NCBI GenBank assembly: GCA_017591395.1
Contig: WEDG01003235.1
Span: 154,460 to 218,459 of the forward strand
Origin: Schistocephalus solidus
Taxonomy: Eukaryota > Platyhelminthes > Cestoda > Diphyllobothriidea > Diphyllobothriidae
Direction of reading: 5' to 3'
Length of the DNA stretch: 64,000 nucleotides
Position 1 is the first letter of the stretch. Each line of letters starts with the position of its first letter. A model generated the notes under the pieces. That model worked only from the letters and a program-made list of their open reading frames with translations. It was not told the DNA's origin and did not search any database. Below, in pieces: positions 55,387-64,000 of the stretch. The position numbers were made by a program, and so were the translations under genes.

Positions 55387-56410
55387 TTTGTTGGAGAAGG
55401 AGATAAATAACTTGAAACAAGAAATGGCCGATCTTAAAGTGAAGCTTCATTGATCACCCAAAAAAAACACCCGTACCAACCAGTATTCCAACAAAACAAA
55501 TTATCATAGCAAACATAGCCTCATCGAGAATACCTAATGTAGAGCTAAATGACATTGCGTCTACGGAGCTCAGTAAATCAGTAGACATTTCCTTTCATCG
55601 AAAGAGGGATCAAACCAGCTCCTGCACCTAACTACTATCATCCAGCTCAGACAGAAGCCATTATGCTTTGAATACACAAACATATGCGACATCGTTGCTG
55701 GATGATACAAAAAGGGCGACGTTGAAAAGCTCGTCGAATTTGAAGGACAGAAGATGAAGGATTCGAAGCTGAAAAAGGCCAAGAAGATTTTACAAAAAAC
55801 GAGTTTTAACTCCAAACATATCTCGTTCTTAACGATCGATGCTCAGGTTGAATCCTTTGCTGTTGATGTAGGAGCAATTGCAGAAAAAATTGGCAAAGTT
55901 CCTAAAAGGGGTCCACCATTAACTTTAGGAATCGTTGCTCGTAGTGACGCACATAACATCGTCGACTAAAGGAGAATTCTTCCGGATACTGATGCCCTAT
56001 CAAAAAATCAGAACTCAAAATCAGGAAACAGACATTTCAACTGAAAACCCACTCTAGTTATTAAAGGGGCTCCCGAGTCTACTTCTCTGATTGCGAAGGA
56101 AAGGATAGAACATGACCTCGGTCTTTTCCGAGCATACTCAAATTCAATTCTTCAAGATGGCGAATGCGTTACCGTGCACAAAGCATTCCGTTTAGGGAAA
56201 GCGGGTGTTTCACATGAGCTTTCATCACCAAGGCCTCTAAAAATCATTCTTGAAAATGATCCTCAGGCTTCACGCCTCCTAGAACGGAGAATGGCTCTCC
56301 GTAACTCAAACAGGGATGTTTTTCAGCCGGATTACGAACCAACGAAAAGGCACAAAATGAGGATGCTGAGAACAGAACCGAAAAGGATACAAGAACAAGG
56401 GGAAAAATGA
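55387..56410 (+). pseudogene. ORF1 of a further CR1-like element (coiled coil plus RRM-like domain)
   Basis: Broken frames give EKEINNLKQEMADLKVKL (a heptad-type coiled coil, 55387-55450), DSKLKKAKKILQKTS, then LVIKGAPESTSLIAKERIEH, DLGLFRAYSNSILQ, VTVHKAFRLGKAG, SPRPLKIILENDPQASRLLE, MALRNSNRDVFQPDYEP to a stop at 56410. This is the most complete RRM-like ORF1 domain in the window, with every shared landmark. Stops at 55967 and elsewhere break it. It may belong to B. Confidence 0.68.
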
Positions 56411-56439
56411 GTCCAAATAAAGGACGGGGAGATAAAAGT

Positions 56440-56770
56440 GATGAAGAGGTCTTTCTAGTTGCTGACCCCGTACATCATAAAAGCGGGTCCTCACACAGAC
56501 GGGGACACTAAATGCGAAGAACCCAACTGTACAGAGCTCGAATAATAAAGGGAAGCTCTCCAGAACTCAGAGGAGGACCACTTATCAGAACTCAGTTTGG
56601 GCGGGATGGACACCAGTTCATCTCCGAAAGCACTGACAGACTCTAGCATTCAAACGCACGAAAAGAGCGGAAGTCTATATAGAGGGGTTACCCAGTCTTA
56701 ATTGAGATGTTTGTATACAAGTGCTCAGAGTCTTCTTTCGAAAGAAGAGGAACTAAAAGCGCTAGTCTCA
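56440..56770 (+). mobile_element. 5'-region fragment of an element A relative
   Basis: Near-identical in layout to 34745-35090: GTACATCATAAA.GCGGGTCC, CAACTGTACAGAGCTCGAAT, GAACTCAG, GGGATGGACAC.AGTTCATCT, CACTGACAGACTCTAGCATT. It passes at about 56771 straight into B-type endonuclease sequence, so the unit is a mosaic or a junction of two insertions. Confidence 0.72.
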
Positions 56771-56957
56771 GACCGAACCCCGGTGTCATTGCGATTACGG
56801 AAACGTGGCTCAAAGCCGAAATCGCGGATAGCGAGGTTTCGATAAATGGATACCAACTATTTCGAAGAGACCGAGAAAATCGACAGGGAGGCAGAGTGGC
56901 CGTATACGTTAGGACAGGTATATCAGCCGTTGAACGAGTGCACGCAATCTTCCTTTA
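56771..56957 (+). mobile_element. Retrotransposon B copy 2, endonuclease fragment (part 1)
   Basis: Reads GVIAITETWLKAEIADSEVS, INGYQLFRRDRENRQGGRVA, YVRTGISAVERVHAI: the N-terminal APE endonuclease with the catalytic Glu of TETWL. It is interrupted at about 56957 by element F and resumes at 58095. Confidence 0.78.
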
Positions 56958-58094
56958 ATATGAATAATAAATATATTGTATATTTAAGGCCCAGAGGGCC
57001 CCATCATTTCAAACTTAGTACCGTGGTTTAAATAAATACAAAGTGGATAATTGCTTCACTATGTGAGCATCCATATGAACAGCAGAAATGAGTAGTATGG
57101 TAAACATATCCGAAAAGATTTGCCATTTTAAAAACAAAAGTCAACAATTTTTGGCATATACGGTGAACTGGAAAAGAAACAGTAAAAAACTCCTAGGGTT
57201 TAATCGGAGGCGGAGTTCGGCGAGCCGCCAATTTTTTTAAAAAATTGGAGAAAAAACTGCTTCACTAAACAATTAATAGCTAAATGCAATGGGATAGTAT
57301 TGTGATGTTGCTGACAATGTATGAGGGTTCGGAAAGCTCCTTGTCGGGTGAGAGATAATATAGCAGTCAGAGCTACTGTTTATAAATACCTGTGGAGGTA
57401 AGAGAGGACGAACTCATCGTCAACAACATGGTCGAAAAGAAGAGGGGACAGTAGAGGTCACGAGATCATCATCGTGATGCGACCTTGCTGACTGCATAGT
57501 CCATCACCAAAGAGGCGAAACCATCAGAACCCGCCTCGATCATCAACAGAACCTGGAGACTATCGTCAGGGTTGCAAATTCGGAGGAAAGTATCAAGGTT
57601 GTCAAGAGTTGGCAATGCTAGTTGAAAAGGAGGGGGAAGAAAAAGTTTAATGCAAACATTGATTCTGCAGAGGAGGGTGGAAATATAATAAGAGACCAAT
57701 ATAATATCAAGGGAGCTGCCTTAAATACCAGGAGGACCGTTGTCAAAATCCAAAAGTTGCGAGTTTGGGAAGGAAACAGACAATAAGGACGTTATCTCTT
57801 CCGAAGTTAAATGTTTGCGTTCTTTGGTTTTGAAAATAGCTAATGTAGACGACAACCTTATTTGCAGTGGAAGATTATTCCATATAAAAGCATATTTAGA
57901 GGCAAAAAACTGAGACCAGTTAGTTGTGGAGCTACGGGGTAGTGAAATGATCATGGAGGAATTACGAGTGGCATAGGGTCGATCTAACGGATTGAGAGCG
58001 TTAATTCGTGGAAGATTTGGGCTAGATTTATCGCGAAACAGGAAGCAGAGACCGGCTTCGAGTCTTCTAACCAACAGAAATTTAATGTTTGCTA
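56958..58094 (-). mobile_element. Retrotransposon F 3' end, reverse orientation, inserted in B copy 2
   Basis: The minus frame 57721-58074 reads RRLEAGLCFLFRDKS, NALNPLDRPYATRNS, QFFASKYAFIWNNLPLQIR, FPNSQLLDFDNGPPGI then stop. The W-N-x-L-P motif followed by a short GP-G end is typical of the last residues of non-LTR polyproteins (compare WNALPNSIR...FGPKGL in E). The 3' UTR runs to about 56958, ending AAATATACAATATATTTATT. No RT core remains. Confidence 0.7.
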
Positions 58095-59673
58095 ACTGGA
58101 TAAAGATTAAAAAGCATTGTTCACAAAACTGACAATTCTTGACGATATACAGACCACCTCATATTCCAAGTGAAGCTGATGAGTCACTCATCCATTGCTC
58201 AAGGGAGTTGCAAGTCAGCAGGAGGTGCTAATTGCTGGAGAATTCAATGCACTGACAGTAGACAGGGTCAATCTGACTGTTGATGGTGCGCCAACTTCCT
58301 GCGGCCACAAGCTATTGGATCTCACTCTTGACCAACCTCTGGCACATAAGGTTAACATACCAACGAGGTTTAGAGAGAACCCGAGAGCGAATTGCCCCGA
58401 CCTAGTATTTACGAAGGACTTTTCTAACATTGATGAAGTGTATTCTATTGCACGCCTTGGTAAGAGTGACCATAGTACGCTGATGTGGGATTAATCCCTT
58501 TATTCTCAGCGCCAGAAGAGAAAGGAAGGCAAGCGAAATATATGGAAAGCCGATTTTAACGCGATTAAGAAAGAACTGATGACCTTGCAATGGAAATGTT
58601 TGCTCAAAGATAAACCAGAGGATGAATGGCAATCATTAACGAAGGTTTCATTCGATCTGATTGAACGCTTTTGTCCAAGGAAGATGCAAAAAAGACTAGT
58701 TGCCCTGCCTGGTTAACAAAAGAACATAAGAGGAAGTTAAAGAAGAAAAAAATGGAAGGTATTTAGAGAATCAGAGTCAGCAGAGCATCTCAAGGAATTT
58801 CTTCACCACAGAAATGCTGTCGAAAAATGATTCGTCAGGCAAGGAAGATTTATTAATCAAGAATTATTCAACAGGCTGAAAATAAACCTAAATTTCTTTT
58901 TCATTACATCAATAGTCGAATAAAAAACAAGGACACGGTCGCAGTACTTATGGATGGCAATGGTGTTGAAATCGTTGAACGTTGCGAGGAGGCCGAGCTC
59001 TTGGGTCGGTTCTTTGTCTCGGTATTCACTAAATAACCGGAACTTCAGCTTGATCACGACAACAGTGGTTTATAGACGCTGGTCCAATGCTTGAGTATAT
59101 ACTCTTCCGGAACCTCTCACGGAACGAGAACTGAAAAATATCAAAGAAGCCAAGTCATCTGGTCTGGACAATTTAATGGCAAATTTCTTGAAAGAACTGG
59201 CTAGCGAACTCTCCAAACCACTAGCACATATATTCAATTCGCCCTTTCATCCGAATGGAAGGCAGCAAATATATACCCCAAATACAAGAGTGTGGCTTGA
59301 TCTGATGTCAACAATTTCTAACCTGTTAGCCTTAGCTCCATTTGCTGTAAAAAATGGAATCGATAATTAAGAAGGTGACCATGAAGTTCCTTGAGATAAA
59401 CTGATTGCTCTCAGAGCTCTAGCATGGCTTCAGACAGAATCGCTCTTGTCTTTTCAGTTTATCGCTCTCGAAAGAGCAGAGGACGCGCGCATTGGATGAA
59501 ATTGGTGGGGTTGACGTTATCTACACTGATTTCAAGAAGGCGTTTGAAAGTGTCCCACATAAACTTTTATCTATAAATTATCTGAAAATTGGAATAAGAC
59601 GAATGCTGCTCACATAGATTGCAGATTTTCTTACAGCAAGATTTCAAACTACGTGCATCGATACCTCGAAGAA
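58095..59673 (+). pseudogene. Retrotransposon B copy 2: endonuclease C-terminus, connector and RT start
   Basis: Resumes at ATAAAGATTAAAAAGCATTG. Frames read VLIAGEFNALTVDRVN (GDFNA changed to GEFNA), LDQPLAHKVNIPTRF, FTKDFSNIDEV, GKSDHSTLMWD stop, then the connector, EPLTERELKNIKEAKSSGLD, NLMANFLKELASELSKPLAH, FQFIALE, DFKKAFESVPHKLL and IADFLTARFQTTCID. Many stops. It ends at about 59673, where A' starts in AAAAAGTC. Confidence 0.75.
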
Positions 59674-61284
59674 AAAGTCCGAAGGCATGCAAATCCCCTG
59701 GCCCCGACGAGATTCCAGCAAAGCTCCTCCTCGAACTTGCTCGAGAGCTGGCGAAACCGCTATCGTTGCTGTGCTAGAAATCGTTCGATACGGGAATTCT
59801 TCCTACCGACTGGAAAACAGCCCAATCGCACCGCTTCACAAAAGTGGTAGTCATGCATTTGCTACAAATTACAGGCCTGTCAGTTTGACCTCAATCTGTT
59901 GCAAGGTTATGGAGAAGGTTGTCAAAAAGGAATTGATGATTTATTTAGAAAACCGTAACCTCTTATCTACTGCACAATACGGCTTTCGTAGGGAAATAGT
60001 GTGTTACGAACTTACTTTATACGATGCAAAGCTAAACAAAAGCACTCGATGCAAAAGACACTGTGGATGTGGACTTCGTTGATTTTCAGAAGGCCTTCGA
60101 TAGTGTTCCAAACCAGCGTCTCCTTTAGAAGTTGAGAATGTTCAGTATTGGCGGCAAACTTGTTGGTCGTTCCCAAGTGGTCTGTGTAGGCGGATCGCGA
60201 TTAAAGCGCATAGTCATCGAGAGTGGAGTCCCACAAGGTTCAGTGCTCGGACCGATCCTATTTCTCTTATTCATTAATGATTGTGTACAGGAATTGGACT
60301 GTAACTTTGCTATGTTTGCGGACGATATAAAAATCTGGAAAGTAATCCACAATGCTGCTGATGCAGACGATTTACAAGAAAATTTTCGTCGATTGGACGA
60401 ATGCTCTTGTCCTTCAACTCAAACAAATGCACCCTGCTACGTCTGGGAAATCGAAATCAGGTCACTGATATGCAACCCTACTATTTGAACGGTTTGCCAC
60501 TCCGAGAAGCACACAAACAGAAGGATCTTGGAGTTTGGATGAAAGACAACCTGAAGCCTTCTACGCAATGTTCCAAGGCAGCTATATCCGCCAACTCAAT
60601 ACTGTACGCTATCAAGCGGACATTTAAAGTTTTCGATGAAGACTGCTTTTCTTAAGTCTTTGGTACGTTTGTAAGGCCATATCTTGAATATGCGATCCAA
60701 GCCTGGTGACCGTGGACCCAACAGGACTACAACATGCTCGAAAGGGTGCAGCGGCGAGCCACAAATTAGTAAGAGCTCAAGGTGAACTGCCACATGAGAT
60801 TCGTCTTAGAAACCTAAAGCTCTATCCTCTGAGTTATAGGCAGTTGCGCGGAGACTTGATACAAACCTTCCGTATCGTGCGTGGCATGGATTGCGCCCTC
60901 CTATGTGATGACTTTTCCAACTTGCCACTACGAAAAATCTCCGAGGTCATCCATTCAAACTAAGTGTGCCCAAAGTAAGATTGGATGTGAGGAAGTATAT
61001 TTTCACCAACCGTGTTGTGGAACCGTGGAATAACCTACCTGAGGCGATTGTTATGTCCCAGTCTGTGTATACATTCAAACATCGGCTTGACATACATATA
61101 TTACAGCACCACGAAGACTATGTGACTACTTAGCCTTAACAATATCAGTGTACCACGTAAATCTGCCTGCATTCACTTAAGTGTTACTTCTTTAATTTGC
61201 TTCTTATTCTTACTACTTTTATGTAACAAATAGGGATTTCAAAGGCGTAAGCCTATTTTCCTCAAATACACTGAACACTGAAGT
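59674..61284 (+). pseudogene. Element A' : 5'-truncated copy of A, RT to 3' tail
   Basis: Colinear with 36963-38570 from AAGGCATGCAAATCCC to CACTGAACACTGA. It holds [51 protein letters not shown] and FADDIKIW. It shares A's frame break near ECSCPSTQTNAP, the TAA after DEDCFS and the stop after EVIHSN, and adds its own (TAG at 59776, a deletion near 60155). It keeps about 31 bases (GGAGACTTGATACAAACC and more) that A has lost. Confidence 0.87.
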
Positions 61285-62279
61285 CAACACATACTCCGGT
61301 TCTAAGTGGTGTCCCCCAAGGCTCCGTCTTAGGACCGTTACTATTCTTAGTCTATATCAACGACTGCGTTGAAGACCTGGGTTGCAGTGCCGTCATGTTT
61401 GCCGACGATGTTAAATTGTGGAGGGTCATTCGATCTGATGCCAATATGCACGCACTTCGAGAGATTCTCAACCATCCTCGCAGCTAGTCTGCTCTTTGGC
61501 TCTTAAATATTATTGATTTTGAGTGTGTGGTCCTAAGACTCTGCACCAGAAAGACCCGTAAGGAGAGAAAGTGAGAGAGACAGACATACGCTTTATTTTG
61601 AAATTAAAATTCCAAGACTTTAAGCAAGACTTTTCTACCATACCTTTTCAACGGGCAGCCCCTTTCGATTGTTGAGGAACAAAAGGACCTCAGTGTTCTT
61701 ATAAACTCCTCACTCAAACAATCTTCCCAGTGGGGAAAGGCAGCTAAACGCGCAACACAAGTTTTATTTGCGCTCAGACGTGGATTTGTGCAGATTGATA
61801 AGGAACTATTCCAAAAAACCTACGCAGCATTTGTTCGATCTCACTTGGGACATGCCGTCCAGGCCTGCCATTCGTGGTTTGAGAAGGATTATCTACAGCT
61901 AGAACGAAAACAGGCGATGGCTACGAAGTTGGTCAAAAATCTTAGTCATCTGCCTTACGAAACCAGACATGTTGAACTTGATTTGTTTACTCTCAATTAC
62001 AGGCAACTACGCGGTGACCTCATCCAAACCTACCGGATTATCAGAGGCCTCGAGTGTGCCCTGGAATTTGCTGACTTCTTCGAATTGGCTGTGAAGGAAC
62101 ATCTGCGGGGTCATCCATTTAAACTGCAAAGGAAATTGGTCAACACGGACGTCCGTCGGAACGCCTTTTCGCAGAGGGTCTTTGGTGCCTGGACCGGACT
62201 CCTTGTTGAGGTGGTCCTTTCAGAACTTTTTGACACATTTAAATGCAAACTAGATACTCATTTACTGAGAAACTGTTGT
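61285..62279 (+). pseudogene. Retrotransposon G1 (CR1-like), 5' truncated, part 1
   Basis: Begins right after the A' tail: [129 protein letters not shown] 3' half of RT plus the C-terminal domain. Stops near 61485 and 61572 disable it. It is split at about 62279 by G2 and its tail is at 63346-63520. Confidence 0.82.
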
Positions 62280-63345
62280 ACATATTCTTCTTAGTGTACA
62301 TCAACGACTGTGTCAACGACCTGGATTGCAGCGCCATCATGTTTGCAGATGATGTTAAATTGTGGAGGGTCATCAGATCTGATTTCGATAGGCACGCACT
62401 TCAAGAGGATCTCAACCGTCTTAGCAGCTGGTCTGCTCGTTGGCTCTTAAATTTTAACGTTGGGAAGTGTGTGGTCCTAAGACTGCGTACCAGAAGGACC
62501 AGTGAGGAGGATGATTCCTTCCAATACATTCTTAATGGGCAGCCCCTTTCAATTGTTGAGGAACAGAAGGACCTCGGTGTTCTAATACATGCCTCACTTA
62601 AACCATCTTCACAGTGTTTAAAGGCAGCAAAACGTGCTACACAGGTCTTATTTGCGCTCAGACGTGGGTTTGTGCAGATTGATAAGGAACTCTTCCGAAA
62701 AAAACCTACGGGGTATATGTTCGATCTCACTTGAATATGCCATCCAGGCCTGGCGTCCGTGGTTTAAGAAGGATTATCTACAGCTGGAACGAGTGCAGGC
62801 GAGGGCTACGAAGATGGTCAAGAATCTTAGTCATCTGCCTTACGAAGCCAGACTGGTTGAACTTGATTTGTTTCCTCTTAATTACAGGCAACTACGCGGT
62901 GACCTCATCCAAACCTACCGGATTGTCAGAGGCCGCAATTGTGCCCTAGAATTTGCTGACTTCTTCGAATTGGCTGGGACGGAACATCTGCGGGGTCATC
63001 CCTTTAAACTGCAGAGGAAGTTTGTCCACACGGAAGTCCGTCGGAACGCCTTTTCGCAGAGGGTCGTTGGAGCATGGAACGGACTCCCTGAGGATGTTGT
63101 CCTTTCAGAAACTGTTGATTCATTTAAATTCAAACTAGATACTCATTTTCTGAGAAACTATTGTCAATATAATGAAGATTGTGTAAACAGTGGCAGGTTG
63201 CGCCTGGCCCACACATATCGATGACCCTACATTTTCATTTGTCAGATATATCACTGTAATCATTTATACTATTGACATTTTTGCATATGAATAGGGAGCT
63301 CAAGGGCGAAAGCCTACTTCCCTTAATAAAGTGACTTAAAGTGAC
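62280..63345 (+). pseudogene. Retrotransposon G2 (CR1-like), 5' truncated, nested in G1
   Basis: Reads [67 protein letters not shown], a one-base shift near 62700, then [40 protein letters not shown] and a stop at 63222. The 3' UTR ends AATAGGGAGCTCAAGGGCGA, AAGCCTACTTCCCT, AATAAAGTGACTTAAAGTGA. Only one frameshift separates its frames, so it is the youngest-looking coding remnant here. Confidence 0.85.
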
Positions 63346-63520
63346 TTATATAATGAAGCTTGTGTCAGTAGTTACAGCTTATGCCTGGCCCACACATATC
63401 GATGACCTTACGTTTTCATTTTTCAGAGTTATTACTGTTAAATTTTATTCTTTTGTCTTTTTTGAATGTGAATAGGGAGCTCAAGGGCGAAAGCCTGATT
63501 CCCTCAATAAAGTGACTAAT
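63346..63520 (+). mobile_element. Retrotransposon G1, 3' remainder and tail
   Basis: Begins AATGAAGCTTGTGTCAGTAG, equivalent to the coding end of G2 ([10 protein letters not shown]), and runs to AATAGGGAGCTCAAGGGCGA, AAGCCTGATTCCCT, AATAAAGTGACTAATGAG. It completes G1 after the G2 insertion. The flanks of G2 share TAT/TATA, a possible very short target duplication. Confidence 0.75.
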
Positions 63521-64000
63521 GAGTTTCTTAGAAGATGACCGTAAATTATGAGCTATTTTTAAAAAATGTTCGAAAGCGCCATCGCATAATGAAGTCTGTT
63601 CCAGGTTGTGATAACTCTCGATGTCAGAAGGTTTGAATGGTATCCTAATAGAATAATTTCTTCTGAGAGTTAAAGAATTAACCACCGCATGTTAGCCTCA
63701 ATCGTTAAAAGTCGTTTTGAAATCCTCGGGTGCGCTTGAGGCCTGCAACAATCTGTTGTGTGCGAATAAGTTCACATTGCACTTGCCTCTCATTCATATG
63801 AAATAAAAAACTTCAGTTAGCCTGACTTTATAAGACTTGTCTCGAAATATTTCTCTCTTTATTGCGAACCCTCGAACACGCTCGAAAAGTTCCTAGTGCT
63901 CCGCAAGCCAACAAAAGCCTTTCTGAAATAAATTTCGATCGTTTTCTGCATTTGGAAGAGTTTCCAGGAATTTTGGGCTCCGCCACGGTTGAGAGGCAGT
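63521..64000. other. Right edge: unassigned plus 5' trace of an A-type element
   Basis: A minus frame (63515-63685, LTLRRNYSIRIPFKPSD, GAFEHFLKIAHNLRSS) may be the C-terminus of another reversed retroelement, but I cannot place it. At 63710-63760 the plus strand (GTGCGCTTGAGGCCTGCAAC...AATCTGT) resembles the 5' end of element A at 34678-34712, suggesting another A-type copy or fragment starts here. Confidence 0.4.

Noticed and set aside
1..64000. Prokaryotic features: operons, CRISPR arrays, ribosome binding sites, origins
   Set aside because: No direct-repeat/spacer arrays or operon-like gene packing. The sequence is clearly eukaryotic.

Overview
This window is eukaryotic. It has intron-split exons with good GT/AG sites, long introns full of repeats, tRNA-like SINE heads, TTAGGG-related repeats, Penelope-like elements and many broken non-LTR retrotransposons. 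There are no bacterial operons. The repeat style fits a parasitic flatworm, most likely a diphyllobothriidean tapeworm of the Spirometra/Schistocephalus kind. That placement is inference from repeat style, not proof.

Left half, about 0.6-30.9 kb, minus strand: a large split gene (or two abutting genes) for an animal-type protein with tandem C-type lectin domains (CTLDs). I recovered twelve coding exons. Their splice phases agree at all eleven junctions, and together they encode parts of five consecutive CTLDs: I 30.8-28.3 kb, II 28.2-18.8 kb, III 14.1-11.4 kb, IV 9.6-4.6 kb, V 4.5-0.6 kb and off the left edge. A candidate signal-peptide exon at 15.9 kb lies inside the chain and could start a second, shorter transcript carrying CTLDs III-V. 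Domain I has a frame break and domain III is degenerate. The introns hold two Penelope-like fragments, tRNA-derived SINE heads, an inverted-repeat element with a telomere-like body, two dispersed repeat families and several microsatellites.

Middle, about 31-34.6 kb: AT-rich DNA with no gene that I can support.

Right half, about 34.7-63.5 kb: a nest of degenerate non-LTR retrotransposons, nearly all on the plus strand. Two styles occur. FADD-type CR1-like elements (A, A', D, G1, G2) have an RRM-like ORF1, an APE endonuclease and a reverse transcriptase, and end in short tandem repeats. YADD-type elements (C, E) have A/T-rich repeat tails. Fragments B, F, H and J belong to the same broad world. 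Insertions are nested: C fragments in B and H, a C copy beside the D tail, E and J in D, an E tail inside C, F in B, A' in B, and G2 in G1. None has an intact pol. Several families share a compact 3' stem-loop just before the tail.

Overall, a host lectin-receptor-like gene with repeat-laden introns lies beside an old retrotransposon graveyard.
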